From the NCBI GenBank assembly GCA_019454225.1, contig CP075370.1, forward strand, positions 1,850,001-1,914,000: 64,000 nucleotides of DNA, in the 5' to 3' direction. Made by a program: the position numbers and the translations under genes. Shown here in pieces: positions 44,857 to 54,207 of the stretch. The notes under the pieces were generated by a model. That model was not told the DNA's origin. It did no database searches and worked only from the letters and a program-made list of their open reading frames with translations. Origin of the DNA: Paracoccaceae bacterium. Its GTDB lineage: Bacteria; Pseudomonadota; Alphaproteobacteria; Rhodobacterales; Rhodobacteraceae. Numbering within the stretch: the stretch's first letter is position 1; each line of letters begins with the position of its first letter.

Positions 44857-45996
44857 ATGGACGGAGAAGCGCATCAGGTGGCGGCGATGCCGACGTTCGT
44901 CGGGTCCGAGGTGTATCGCGGGTCCAGCTACGGGCCCGCGCATCCGTTGCGTGTTCCGCGCGTTTCCACCGTCATGGACCTTTGCCGTGCGATGGGCTGG
45001 CTGCCGCCGGACAGCTATCGCCCAAGTCCGCGCGCCAAGGCGGCCGCGCTGTCCGTCTGGCACGATCCGGACTATATCGCGGCGCTTCAGGCCGCCGAGG
45101 CCAGCGGTCAGGCCACCGAGGAGATGCGCCTGCGGTTCAATCTGGGCACGCTGTCGAACCCGGTATTTCCACAGGTATGGCGTCGCCCCGCGACAGGGGC
45201 GGGTGGCACGATGCTGGCGGCGGAACTGGTGCGCGACGGCGGCGTCGTGCATGTGCCGGGTGGCGGCACACACCATGGGATGCCCGACCGGGCAAACGGG
45301 TTCTGCTATCTGAACGACGTGGTCCTTGGCATCCTGACACTGCGCCGGATGGGCATCGACCGCGTGGCCTATGTGGACATCGACGCGCATCACTGCGACG
45401 GGGTGGAGGCTGCCTTTGCCGACACGCCCGAAATTCTGATGATCTCGGTGCATGAACAGGGCCGCTGGCCGTTTTCGGGACGACTGGAAGACGGTGGCTG
45501 TGGCAACGCGTTCAACCTTCCTGTTGCGCGCGGGTTCAATGATACCGAGATGCGTGTCGTCCTAGACGACCTGATCCTGCCCCGCGTGGCGGCGCACCGT
45601 CCGCAGGCGATCGTGCTGCAATGCGGGGCGGATGCCGTCGAGGAGGACCCGCTTTCGCGACTGTCGCTGTCGAACAATGCCCATTGGGGGGTGGTTCGGG
45701 CGCTTGCCCCGCTGTCGCGGCGGTTCATCGTGCTGGGGGGCGGGGGCTATAACCCCTGGTCGGTGGGGCGGTTGTGGTCCGGCGTCTGGGCGATCCTCGC
45801 GGGGCAGGAGCTGCCAGACCATCTGCCGGATGCCGCGCAGGCGGTGCTGCGCGGACTGACCTGGGGTGGCGGCGGCCGTCCGCCACCGGATCCCCGGATG
45901 CTGACCACGCTGGCCGATCCCCCGCGCGAGGGTCCCGTTCGCCGCGATCTGCGCGAGGCCATCGCAGTTCTGGCGCGACGGGGGATGCCGGGATGA
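44857..45996 (+). CDS. Histone deacetylase-superfamily amidohydrolase
   Basis: The 379-residue enzyme has the full zinc-deacetylase set: GGGTHHGMPDRANGFCYLND, the zinc ligands in DIDAHHCDG (Asp and His) and the second Asp in QCGADAVEEDPLSRL, plus GGGGYNP. Bacterial members include AcuC, acetylpolyamine amidohydrolases and deacetylases of unknown substrate. ATG 44857 is used; ATG 44887 with AGGTGG upstream is an equal alternative. Its stop overlaps the thpR start (ATGA). A divergent Nudix gene lies upstream. Confidence 0.9.
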   Translation: MDGEAHQVAAMPTFVGSEVYRGSSYGPAHPLRVPRVSTVMDLCRAMGWLPPDSYRPSPRAKAAALSVWHDPDYIAALQAAEASGQATEEMRLRFNLGTLSNPVFPQVWRRPATGAGGTMLAAELVRDGGVVHVPGGGTHHGMPDRANGFCYLNDVVLGILTLRRMGIDRVAYVDIDAHHCDGVEAAFADTPEILMISVHEQGRWPFSGRLEDGGCGNAFNLPVARGFNDTEMRVVLDDLILPRVAAHRPQAIVLQCGADAVEEDPLSRLSLSNNAHWGVVRALAPLSRRFIVLGGGGYNPWSVGRLWSGVWAILAGQELPDHLPDAAQAVLRGLTWGGGGRPPPDPRMLTTLADPPREGPVRRDLREAIAVLARRGMPG

Positions 45997-46535
45997 TCCG
46001 GGCCTTTCTCGCCCTGTCGCCGCCCGACGATGTGCGGGCGCGATTGCAGGTTCTGCAATACATGCTGCCGATGCCGCGCCGGGTAGAGCGGGAAGACCTG
46101 CATCTGACGCTTGCCTTTCTGGGTGAGGTATCCGACGCCGTGCTGGTTGCGGTCGACGACGGCATGGTTGCGCTGCGCATGGCGCCCTTCGCCATCATGC
46201 TGTCGGGTGTGGACGTGATCGGGGGGGCGGCTGCGCGCGGTGCCCATGCGACGGTTGCGCCTTCGGAACCGCTGAGCCGCCTGCAGGCGAAAGTCGAACG
46301 CATTGCCCGGCAGGCCGGCGTGCCGATCGAGGCGCGGCGGTTTCTGCCGCATGTCACGCTGGGCCGGTTCGCCCCTCCCGCGCCACTTGATCGGGTGCGT
46401 CTGGAACGCGCCATCCTGGCCGAAGCGGGCTTTCAGGCCGGCCCCTGGCAGGTCGAGGAGGTGACACTCTACCGGTCATGGCTGGGTACAAAGGGTCCGC
46501 ACTATCAGGCGCTTGCGAGCTATCGGCTGGCCTGA
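45993..46535 (+). CDS. thpR: RNA 2',3'-cyclic phosphodiesterase (2'-5' RNA ligase family)
   Basis: The 180-residue protein has the two HxTx motifs of the 2H phosphoesterase superfamily: His37-Leu-Thr39 (HLTLAFLG) and His120-Val-Thr122 (HVTLGRF), with MIRAFLALSPPDDVR at the N-terminus. It hydrolyses 2',3'-cyclic phosphates of RNA and can ligate 2'-5' bonds. The start overlaps the deacetylase stop by four bases, giving tight coupling. The next gene converges 13 bases away. Confidence 0.92.
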   Translation: MIRAFLALSPPDDVRARLQVLQYMLPMPRRVEREDLHLTLAFLGEVSDAVLVAVDDGMVALRMAPFAIMLSGVDVIGGAAARGAHATVAPSEPLSRLQAKVERIARQAGVPIEARRFLPHVTLGRFAPPAPLDRVRLERAILAEAGFQAGPWQVEEVTLYRSWLGTKGPHYQALASYRLA

Positions 46536-46548
46536 GCGCGCAACAGTC

Positions 46549-47517
46549 CTAGACCTGTGGCGTGTGGCCGGCCAGCACGATGCGCATCCATTCGCTGTCG
46601 ATGTTGCCACCGCACAGGATCAGGCCCACCTCGCGCCCCGCCATCGCATGACGTTCTGCCATCAGTGCGGCCAGCGGCGCGGCACCCGCGCCCTCGGCGG
46701 CGTTGTGGGTGTCGGCGAAGTAGATGCGGATCGCCTGCGCCACCTGATCGTCGCTTACCGCCACGATGCGGTCGGCGCCCGCGCCATAGATCGCAAGCGC
46801 CTCCTCGACCGGAACGCGCACCGCCATGCCGTCCGCGAAGGTGCGCGCGGTTTCGGTGGCCACCGGTCGGCCGGCCTCGGCCGATAGCTTCGCCGTCTGC
46901 GCCGCCTCGCTCACCACCCCGACGACGCGCGTCGCAAGGCCAAGCGCATCGCGTGCCGCGATCACGCCGCAAATGCCGGAACCGCAGCCGATAGGGACGT
47001 AGACCGTGTGCAGGTCTGGCTTTTCGGTGAACATCTCCCAGGCATAGGTGGCCACGCCACGGACCAGTTCACGATGAAACGGCGGCACGGGAAACAGGCC
47101 GGACGTCGCGGCCACGCGGAACACCTCTTCCCGCGCGGCATCGAAATCGTCCCCGAACTCGACCAGTTCCGCCCCGAAGGCGCGCATCGCCGCGTTCTTC
47201 TCCACCGCATTGCCGCGCGGAACATAGATCACGGCGCGCAGTCCGGCGGCCACCGCAGCCCTGGCCTGGGATTGCCCGTGGTTGCCGCGCGTCGCGGTGA
47301 TCACCCCCGGGCAGTCGGGGCTGGTGCGGCGCAGCCAGTCGATGAAGGTGATCCCGCCCCGCACCTTGAACGCCCCCGTCGGGCCGTGGTTCTCATGCTT
47401 GACCCAGACCCTTGCACCCGTGCGCTGCTGCAGCGTCGGCCAGGCATAGAGTGGCGTGGGCGACATGTGGCGGTGCACAAGGGCTGCCGCGGCCGTGAGT
47501 TCGTCGCTGGTGAACAT
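46549..47517 (-). CDS. Threonine/serine dehydratase-family PLP enzyme
   Basis: The 322-residue fold-type II PLP enzyme has the PLP lysine in KHENHGPTGAFKVRGG, the TRGNHGQSQARAA substrate loop and the PIGCGSGICG phosphate-binding loop. It should deaminate threonine, serine or a hydroxylated amino acid; members annotated EutB (hydroxyectoine) look similar, but no ectoine genes are nearby. There is no C-terminal ACT regulatory domain, so it is the catabolic type. It is divergent from the cytochrome c peroxidase gene. Confidence 0.88.
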   Translation of the reverse strand: MFTSDELTAAAALVHRHMSPTPLYAWPTLQQRTGARVWVKHENHGPTGAFKVRGGITFIDWLRRTSPDCPGVITATRGNHGQSQARAAVAAGLRAVIYVPRGNAVEKNAAMRAFGAELVEFGDDFDAAREEVFRVAATSGLFPVPPFHRELVRGVATYAWEMFTEKPDLHTVYVPIGCGSGICGVIAARDALGLATRVVGVVSEAAQTAKLSAEAGRPVATETARTFADGMAVRVPVEEALAIYGAGADRIVAVSDDQVAQAIRIYFADTHNAAEGAGAAPLAALMAERHAMAGREVGLILCGGNIDSEWMRIVLAGHTPQV

Positions 47518-47602
47518 GCTGCGTCCTCCTCCGGTCCATCGTTCTCAGGCAATCCGGCGGCCTGCAAGGGGATGCGGCCCGTGGTCGCAGATTGATTTAG
47601 AA

Positions 47603-47616
47603 TTGATCCAGATCAG
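47603..47616. promoter_or_regulatory. FNR-type box upstream of the cytochrome c peroxidase gene
   Basis: TTGAT-CCAG-ATCAG matches the FNR consensus TTGAT-N4-ATCAA at nine of ten informative positions. It ends 67 bases before ATG 47684, so binding at the class II position would put the start near 47651. A second TTGAT half-site lies at 47592-47596. Low-oxygen induction of ccp by FnrP/FnrL is established in Paracoccus and Rhodobacter. Confidence 0.7.
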
Positions 47617-47683
47617 GTTCCGAACACGCGCGACCCGGCAGTCTGTACGCGCTGCAAGAGCAAGCTTCCGAACGGAGAGTCCC

Positions 47684-48718
47684 ATGCGTCTTATGTTTTC
47701 CCTGCTGGCCATCAGCACGCTGGCCGGCACTGCCTATGCCGACCCGATGCGGGATGAGGCCCTCGAGATATTCAAGCCGCTGCCATCGACCATTCCCGCG
47801 CTGAAGGACAACGTGGTGACGCCCGCCAAGATCGAGCTTGGCAAGGCACTGTTCCTTGACCCCAGACTGTCGGCATCGGGCGTGTTCTCGTGCTATTCCT
47901 GCCACAACCTGACAACGGGTGGTGACGACAACATGGAGGTGTCGGTCGGTCACGGCTGGCAGAAGGGCCCGCGGAATGCCCCCACGGTGCTGAACGCGGT
48001 TCTGAACGAAGCCCAGTTCTGGGACGGTCGCGCCGAAGACCTGGCCGCACAGGCCAAGGGGCCGGTGCAGGCCGGTGTCGAGATGGCGAACACGCCCGAG
48101 AATGTCGAGGCCACGCTGTCCTCGATGCCCGCCTATGTCGAATGGTTCGCCACCGCCTTCCCGGACCAGGCCGATCCGCTGAGCTTTGACAACATGGCCA
48201 AGGCGATCGAAGCTTTCGAGGCCACGCTGATCACCCCGGCCCCCTTCGACGCCTGGCTGAACGGCGACGACAACGCGATGACCGCCGACGCCAAGGCGGG
48301 GCTGCGCCTGTTCATGGACAAGGGCTGTTCGTCCTGCCATTCGGGCATCAACGTCGGTGGCCACGGCTACTATCCCTTCGGCCTGATCGAGCGCCCCGGC
48401 GCCGAGATCCTGCCGCCGGGCGACAAGGGCCGCTTTGCCGTGACCGAGACCGCGGATGACGAGTATGTTTTCCGCGCCTCGCCGCTGCGGAACATCGGGC
48501 TTACCGCGCCCTACTTCCACTCGGGCAAGGTCTGGGATCTGTCTGTCGCCGTCGAGATCATGGCCGAAAGCCAGCTTGGCGAATCGCTCCAACCGGGCGA
48601 GACCGCACAACTCGTGGCTTTCCTTGACAGCCTGACGGGGCAACTGGCGCCCGTGACCCTGCCGGTCCTTCCGGCCGAGACGGCCGCCACGCCGCGGCCG
48701 ACCTCAGAGGTCAGATGA
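47684..48718 (+). CDS. Di-heme cytochrome c peroxidase
   Basis: The 344-residue periplasmic protein has a signal peptide (about 1-19, ending TAYA) and two heme c motifs: Cys70-Tyr-Ser-Cys73-His74 and Cys215-Ser-Ser-Cys218-His219. SASGVFSCYSCHNL, WDGRAEDLAAQAKGP and SPLRNIGLTAPYFHSGKVWDL are family hallmarks of bacterial CCP and separate it from MauG. It reduces hydrogen peroxide to water with electrons from cytochrome c. GGAGAG precedes ATG 47684. The FNR-type box upstream fits microaerobic induction. A strong bidirectional terminator follows. Confidence 0.95.
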   Translation: MRLMFSLLAISTLAGTAYADPMRDEALEIFKPLPSTIPALKDNVVTPAKIELGKALFLDPRLSASGVFSCYSCHNLTTGGDDNMEVSVGHGWQKGPRNAPTVLNAVLNEAQFWDGRAEDLAAQAKGPVQAGVEMANTPENVEATLSSMPAYVEWFATAFPDQADPLSFDNMAKAIEAFEATLITPAPFDAWLNGDDNAMTADAKAGLRLFMDKGCSSCHSGINVGGHGYYPFGLIERPGAEILPPGDKGRFAVTETADDEYVFRASPLRNIGLTAPYFHSGKVWDLSVAVEIMAESQLGESLQPGETAQLVAFLDSLTGQLAPVTLPVLPAETAATPRPTSEVR

Positions 48719-48727
48719 TGCGAACGT

Positions 48728-48759
48728 CTCCGGGGCGGATCCGAAAGTCCGCCCCGGAG
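48728..48759. terminator. Bidirectional terminator after the ccp gene
   Basis: CTCCGGGGCGGA (48728-48739) pairs perfectly with TCCGCCCCGGAG (48748-48759) around an eight-base loop. It lies between two convergent genes, 10 bases after one stop and 26 after the other. No strong T-run on either side. Confidence 0.65.
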
Positions 48760-48784
48760 CGATATCCGACGGACATCGGCACGG

Positions 48785-50221
48785 TCAGAGGGGCGGTGGA
48801 TGCCGCCCCGGCCAGTCCGTTGCCCTGTGATAGGCGTTGCCGATGGCCAGCACCCTTGCGTCGTTGCCGGCCGCACCGAACAGCTGGAACCCGTTGGGCA
48901 GTCCCGTCGGCCCGAAACCGGCCGGACAGGCAAGGCTGGGCAGCCCTGCCAGGCTGACCGGCACCACAATCTCCATCCAGCGGTGATAGGTGTCCATTGC
49001 CCGCCCCGCGATGGCCTGCGGCCAGCGCCATTCCACCGGGAAGGGCCAGACCTGCGCCGACGGTATCACCAGGGCATCATAGCGCCTGAACAGCCGCGCC
49101 ACGGTGGCGTACCAGCGGCTGCGGATGTCCGATGCGCGGAACACCGCATCGGCCCCGATGCCCTGGCCCTGCTCGATCTCCCATGCGGACTCGGGTTTCA
49201 GGGCGGCGCGCTTGGCCGGATCGGCCCAGAGCGCGCGCTTGGCCCCGGCATTCAGGAAGGCGCGCAGCGTTGTCCAGGAAAACCACAGGTCTTCTGCGGC
49301 AAAGGGTGGCTGCACCTCGTCGACCACGCAACCCATGTCTTCGAGAACCCGAAGCGCTGCACGACACAGGTCAAGGATGCCCGCCTCGCAGGCATAGGCC
49401 CCGCCCCAGTCACCCAGCCAGCCGATCCGCAGCCCCCTGGTGTCGAGGTCCAGCCGGTCACCGAATCCACCTGCGGTGCGGCCAAACGGCACCTCGGGGT
49501 TCTCGCCCGCCAGCACGTCGAGCAGTCGGGCGACATCCTCGACGGTACGGCCCATCGGGCCTTCCGTGGCCAGCGTCGCCATGAATGTCTCGCCGTCTGC
49601 GTCCGCCGGAACCAGCCCGTAGGTCGGGCGAAAACCGTAGACGTTGCAGAACGCGGCCGGGTTGCGCAGACTGCCCATCATGTCCGAGCCATCGGCGACC
49701 GGTGCGAGCCGCGCGGCCAGCGCCGCCGCTGCACCGCCCGACGATCCGCCCGCGCTGCGCGACCGGTCGTAAGGGTTCCGCGTTGCACCGAACACGGTGT
49801 TGAACGTGTGGCTGCCATGGCCCCACTCGGGTGTATTCGTCTTGCCAAGGAACAACGCGCCTGCCGCCCGCATCCGGGCGACGATCAGGTCATCCTGCGG
49901 CGCGATCTGTCCCGCGAACAGGGGTGAGCCAAACGACGTGGGCATGCCCGCGACATTCGCCAGGTCCTTCACCGACAATGGCAGGCCGTGCAGCCAGCCG
50001 CTGCGTGGCGCATCGTCCAGCAAACGCGCCTCGGCCATCACCGTTTCAGGATCGCGCTGTGACACCACTGCGTTGATTGTGGGGTTCACCTTGGCAATGC
50101 GCGCCAGAAAGGCGGCGGCAACCTCGGATGGGGCCACGGTCCGCGCGGCGATCCTGCGGGAAAGCTCCGACGCCGACAGGTCGGTCAGGTCCAATTGTTC
50201 AGCCTCATGTTGGCAAGCCAT
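48785..50221 (-). CDS. Amidase-signature hydrolase (downstream copy)
   Basis: The 478-residue enzyme has the Ser-cisSer-Lys triad Lys85 (LSVKDL), Ser160 (AGGSSGG) and Ser184 (SDMMGSLRNPAA) with the same spacing as GatA. It hydrolyses an unknown amide. There is no gatB/gatC partner, so it is not the tRNA amidotransferase. It begins 69 bases after the binding-protein gene in the same direction and is probably the last gene of the transporter operon. The start ATG (complement of 50219-50221) has only a weak GGGACAGG upstream. Confidence 0.9.
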   Translation of the reverse strand: MACQHEAEQLDLTDLSASELSRRIAARTVAPSEVAAAFLARIAKVNPTINAVVSQRDPETVMAEARLLDDAPRSGWLHGLPLSVKDLANVAGMPTSFGSPLFAGQIAPQDDLIVARMRAAGALFLGKTNTPEWGHGSHTFNTVFGATRNPYDRSRSAGGSSGGAAAALAARLAPVADGSDMMGSLRNPAAFCNVYGFRPTYGLVPADADGETFMATLATEGPMGRTVEDVARLLDVLAGENPEVPFGRTAGGFGDRLDLDTRGLRIGWLGDWGGAYACEAGILDLCRAALRVLEDMGCVVDEVQPPFAAEDLWFSWTTLRAFLNAGAKRALWADPAKRAALKPESAWEIEQGQGIGADAVFRASDIRSRWYATVARLFRRYDALVIPSAQVWPFPVEWRWPQAIAGRAMDTYHRWMEIVVPVSLAGLPSLACPAGFGPTGLPNGFQLFGAAGNDARVLAIGNAYHRATDWPGRHPPPL

Positions 50222-50290
50222 GCCTGTCCCGCCTGCGCAGGGGGGCGGCATGCCCCCCTGCGCGGCTCCCGCATCAGCGGGTGCATTCCG

Positions 50291-51316
50291 TCACTTCTGC
50301 AGTTCGGTCCAGATCGCTGTCTGGATCGCCTGGGCCGCGGGCGAGCAGGTGGCGTTGAACTTGCCCGCCGAGATCAGTTCCGGCGGAATGTTCAGCTCCG
50401 GCGCGTCCTTCATGTCCTCGGGCATGAACGGTGCCGACCCGCTGATCCCGTTGGCATAGCGCGCGAAGGCCGAGATCATCGCGGCATTCTCGGGATCCAT
50501 CACGAAGTTCAGGAACAGCTTGGCGTTCTCGACGTTCTGCGCGTCCGACAGGATGCCGGCCGAATCCATCCACAGCGGGAAGCCTTCCCTCGGGTGGCCA
50601 TAGACGATGTCGGAATTGACCAGACGCGCCCGCATGGTCGAGCCGTTCCAGTTGACCGAGGCCGCGACATCGGTATTGGCCAGCTTCTCGGTCATGCCAT
50701 AGTCCATCGACATCCAGTGCGGCTTGGCCGCCACCAGCACGTCGCGCACCTTGCGCATCACCTCCAGGTCTTCGGAACAGCGGTCGCCGCCGACGTAAGA
50801 AATCGCCAGCATCATCACGTCGGCCATCTCGGGCACGACGTTGATCTTGCCCTTCAGCTCATCCGGCGGGTTCAGCCAGATGTCCGAGGTGTTCACGTCG
50901 CCTGCATAGACCGACTTGTTCACCGCAACGCCGGTCGTGCCCCACTGCCACGGAATCGTGTGCTTGCGGCCCGGATCCCAGTCCACGTTCATCCACTCGG
51001 GCGCGATATTGGCGTGATTCGGCAGTTCGGCCGGATCCAGCTCCATCAGCAGGCCCTTCTCCACGAAGATCGGCACGTAGGAGTTCGACGGGACCACGAT
51101 GTCAAACCCGTGGCCGCCCGCCTCGATCTTGGCAAGCGCCGTGTCGTTGCTGTCGTAGTCCGTGACCGTCACCTTCACGTCGAACTCTTTCGAGAACTTC
51201 TCGATCAGTTCCGGGCTCGTGTAGTTGCCCCAGTTGAAGATGTTCAACTCGCCCGCAGCCTGCGCGAGCGGGGCCGACGCGAAGGTCAGCGCGGTGGCCA
51301 TCAGCAGCTTTTTCAT
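50291..51316 (-). CDS. Periplasmic binding protein, polyamine-type (PotD/PotF-like)
   Basis: The 341-residue protein has a signal peptide (about 1-20, ending AQAAG) followed by LNIFNWGNYTSPELIEKFSK, the PotD/PotF start. It continues with VVPSNSYVPIFVEKGLLMEL, IPWQWGTTGVAVNKS and ASVNWNGSTMRARL. It captures the ligand for the ABC transporter encoded just upstream in transcription order. Two cysteines (about 199 and 329) could form a disulfide. The ligand need not be a polyamine, because amidases flank the operon. Confidence 0.92.
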   Translation of the reverse strand: MKKLLMATALTFASAPLAQAAGELNIFNWGNYTSPELIEKFSKEFDVKVTVTDYDSNDTALAKIEAGGHGFDIVVPSNSYVPIFVEKGLLMELDPAELPNHANIAPEWMNVDWDPGRKHTIPWQWGTTGVAVNKSVYAGDVNTSDIWLNPPDELKGKINVVPEMADVMMLAISYVGGDRCSEDLEVMRKVRDVLVAAKPHWMSMDYGMTEKLANTDVAASVNWNGSTMRARLVNSDIVYGHPREGFPLWMDSAGILSDAQNVENAKLFLNFVMDPENAAMISAFARYANGISGSAPFMPEDMKDAPELNIPPELISAGKFNATCSPAAQAIQTAIWTELQK

Positions 51317-51356
51317 GTGTTCTCTCCTTGTTGGTCTTCTGTCGGTCAGGCGGCGT

Positions 51357-52160
51357 CTACGTCCGCTTGCGGGTCAGCAGGAAAAACGCGGTCAACAATA
51401 CCACGGTCAGCGCAAGAAGCGCGGTCGATATTGCGTTGACCTCTGGCGTGATCGCCCGGCGCATCTGCCCAAGCATGTAGGTCGGCAGGGTATCCTGCCC
51501 CCCGGATTTCACGAATTCGGTAATCACGACGTCGTCGAGCGAGATCACGAAGGACAGCATCGCGCCGGCCGCGATCCCCGGTGCCATCAATGGCAGCGTC
51601 ACCCTGCGAAAGGTCTGCCACGGCGTCGCGTAGAGATCGGCGGCGGCTGTTTCCAGCGTCAGGTCCATGCCTTCCAGACGAGCACGTATGGGTAGATAGG
51701 CAAAGGGGATGCAGAACGCCGAATGCGCGACGATCAGATAGCCAAGCCCCTGATAGCCCGTGGCAACCTTGATCTGGGCAAAGAAGATCAGCAATGCCAC
51801 GGCGGTCACGATCTCGGGCACCATCAGCGGTTGGTTGATCACCACATAGATGAAGGTCTGGCCCTTGAACGCCTTGCGCCGGGTCGTCGCCAGCGCCGCC
51901 ATGGTGGCAAGTGTCGTGGCGATGGCTGCCGCGAAGCTTGCGATGACCAGCGACCGGACCGTGGCGTCCTTGATCGCCTGGTTCTTCCAGGCATCGCCGT
52001 ACCAGTGCAGCGAAAACCCTTCCCAGACGGCGACGGACTTGCCCGCGTTGAACGAAAACGTGACCAGTGTCGCGATCGGCAGGTAAAGCAGCACGAAGGC
52101 AACGATGGCGACCGTGGCAAATCCCGGCAGGTAGGATGCGGAGAAGCTGCGCTCAGCCAT
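51357..52160 (-). CDS. ABC transporter permease, PotC/PotI-like
   Basis: The 267-residue inner-membrane protein has about six helices and the EAA loop LETAAADLYATPWQTFRRVTLP that contacts the ATPase. It begins YLPGFATVAIVAFVLLYLPI. It overlaps the stop of the other permease gene by eight bases, so the two are coupled. It follows the order ATPase, PotB-type, PotC-type, binding protein, as in polyamine transporters. Confidence 0.92.
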   Translation of the reverse strand: MAERSFSASYLPGFATVAIVAFVLLYLPIATLVTFSFNAGKSVAVWEGFSLHWYGDAWKNQAIKDATVRSLVIASFAAAIATTLATMAALATTRRKAFKGQTFIYVVINQPLMVPEIVTAVALLIFFAQIKVATGYQGLGYLIVAHSAFCIPFAYLPIRARLEGMDLTLETAAADLYATPWQTFRRVTLPLMAPGIAAGAMLSFVISLDDVVITEFVKSGGQDTLPTYMLGQMRRAITPEVNAISTALLALTVVLLTAFFLLTRKRT

Positions 52161-53064
52161 GCGGGTTCGACCCCCGGTTGGCCACCCGCACGTAGACCAG
52201 CAGCGCCCCCATCACGATCACCAGCAGGGTCATCGAGATCGCTGCCCCCAGCGGCCAGTTGCGGCCCTGCCCGAACTGCAGTTCGATGAAGTTGCCGATC
52301 ATCATGTTCTTGCCGCCGCCCAGCACCCGCGGCGTGACATAGGCGCCGAGCGAGGGCACGAAGACCAGGATCGACCCGGCGATGATGCCCGGTTTGACGA
52401 TCGGCAGGATCACCCTGCGCAGGATCGCCATGCGGCTGGCGTAAAGGTCATGCGCGGCCTCCAGCAGACGCATGTCGAACCGGTCGATGGCCGCGAACAA
52501 TGGCAACACCATCAGCGGCAGATAGACATACGTCATGCCGATCAGGACGGCGGTGTCGGTATAGACCAGCTGGATGGGGCGTGCGATCAGGCCCAGCTTG
52601 ATCAACACCGTGTTCATCAGGCCCTCGTTCCGGATGACCTCATTGATTGCGAAGGTCCGGATCAGCAGGTTGGTCCAGAACGGAATGGTGATCAGGAACA
52701 GCCACATCGCGCGTTGCTGGGGTGGCCGTGTGGCGATGAACCACGCCGTCGGGAACCCGACGGCAAAGGTGATCAGGGTTGTCATGAGCGACAGTTTCAC
52801 CGACCGCCAGAAGATCGTCAGATGCGCATCCGCCAGCTTCAGCGTGCCGTCAAAGATATCGCGGGTGTAAAGGATGCTGACCCAGCCGTCCCACGAGAAC
52901 TCCCATACGACATTGCCGTATGTGCCCGGCGCCAGGAACGAATAGACCAGAACGATCAGGAGCGGCCCGGAGGCCGCGAAGAACAGCAGAGCGAGCGCCG
53001 GCGCCGACAGCAGCCACGCCCTGCGGGCGGAACGTGTGGCTGCCTCGGTCTCGGCGTCCCGCAT
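52153..53064 (-). CDS. ABC transporter permease, PotB/PotH-like
   Basis: The 303-residue inner-membrane protein has about six helices, with the EAA loop LLEAAHDLYASRMAILRRVILP and the family segment TIPFWTNLLIRTFAINEV. The start is the ATG complementary to 53062-53064, 5 bases after the ATPase stop, which gives the usual short polar N-terminus (MRDAETEAATRSARRAW). It pairs with the overlapping PotC-like permease to form the channel. Confidence 0.92.
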   Translation of the reverse strand: MRDAETEAATRSARRAWLLSAPALALLFFAASGPLLIVLVYSFLAPGTYGNVVWEFSWDGWVSILYTRDIFDGTLKLADAHLTIFWRSVKLSLMTTLITFAVGFPTAWFIATRPPQQRAMWLFLITIPFWTNLLIRTFAINEVIRNEGLMNTVLIKLGLIARPIQLVYTDTAVLIGMTYVYLPLMVLPLFAAIDRFDMRLLEAAHDLYASRMAILRRVILPIVKPGIIAGSILVFVPSLGAYVTPRVLGGGKNMMIGNFIELQFGQGRNWPLGAAISMTLLVIVMGALLVYVRVANRGSNPHG

Positions 53065-53069
53065 CGCCG

Positions 53070-54137
53070 TCAGTCCCCCAGAACCTGGACGGCGCCCGGG
53101 GCAAATCGCAGCCCGACCGCCGCCCCCCGCGACAGCCCGGCATCGCCCGACGCCGGGCTTTGCACCCGGGCCACGACTTCGGCACCGTCGGACAGCACAA
53201 GATGGCAATGCGTGTCTGTCCCGAAATAGACCAGATCGCGCAGCGTGGCGGGAATTGCGCCCGGCTCGCCTTCGGGCGCGAGCCGGACCTGTTCGGGCCG
53301 AACCGCCACGGTGACACGCCCCGGTCCCGCCGCCCCCTGCGCCTCGACAACCGCGCCGCAGTCCAGCCGCACGCCACCCGGCACGGTGGTACCCATCAGG
53401 AAATTCGTCTCGCCGATGAAATCCGCGACAAACCGGTTCACCGGGCGGGTATAGATCATGCGCGGATCGCCGACCTGCTGGATGCGCCCGGCCTGCATCA
53501 CCGCCACGCGGTCCGACATGGTCAGCGCCTCTTCCTGATCATGCGTGACAAAGACGAAGGTGATCCCTGTCTCGGTCTGCAACCGCTTCAGTTCGATCTG
53601 CATCTCCTTGCGAAGCTTGAGGTCGAGCGCCGACAGCGGTTCGTCCAGCAACAGGACGCGAGGTTGCGGCGCCAGGGCGCGCGCCAGGGCCACCCGCTGC
53701 TGCTGCCCGCCCGAAAGCTGGGATGTCCTGCGCCCTGCCATCGACTCGAGCTTGACCAGTGCCAGCATCGCGTCGGTGCGCGCCGTCACCTCGGCACGGG
53801 GCTTGCCCAGCATTTCCAGCCCGAACGCGACATTCTGCGCCACGGTCAGGTGCGGGAACAGCGCATAGGACTGGAAGACCGTGTTCACCGGGCGACGGTT
53901 CGGGGGCAGGGCGGTGATGTCCTGTCCGTCCAGCCAGATGGTGCCCGATGTCGGCGCCTCGAACCCTGCGATCAGCCGCAGGAGCGTGGTCTTGCCACAG
54001 CCGGACGGTCCCAGAAGTGTGAAGAATTCGCCCGTTGCGATCTCGACCGACACATTGTCGAGCGCCCGAACTGCGGAAGCGCCCAGACCGAAGGCCTTGA
54101 CGGCCTGGCGCACCTCGATGCCCGTGGCTCCTGTCAC
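53070..54137 (-). CDS. ABC transporter ATPase, PotA/PotG-like
   Basis: The 355-residue ATPase has Walker [10 protein letters not shown] at about 43-51, the Q-loop in [16 protein letters not shown], signature [15 protein letters not shown] near 141, Walker [12 protein letters not shown] and the H-loop [12 protein letters not shown]-terminal TOBE domain (about 280-350) matches the PotA/MalK group. It starts the transporter genes, 70 bases after the upstream amidase. Confidence 0.94.
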   Translation of the reverse strand: MTGATGIEVRQAVKAFGLGASAVRALDNVSVEIATGEFFTLLGPSGCGKTTLLRLIAGFEAPTSGTIWLDGQDITALPPNRRPVNTVFQSYALFPHLTVAQNVAFGLEMLGKPRAEVTARTDAMLALVKLESMAGRRTSQLSGGQQQRVALARALAPQPRVLLLDEPLSALDLKLRKEMQIELKRLQTETGITFVFVTHDQEEALTMSDRVAVMQAGRIQQVGDPRMIYTRPVNRFVADFIGETNFLMGTTVPGGVRLDCGAVVEAQGAAGPGRVTVAVRPEQVRLAPEGEPGAIPATLRDLVYFGTDTHCHLVLSDGAEVVARVQSPASGDAGLSRGAAVGLRFAPGAVQVLGD

Positions 54138-54207
54138 CGGATGTCCCCTTGTCCCTATGTCAGGTTAGACGGCGGATTTCCCCGCTGTCCACCGTCTTTT
54201 GATCATT

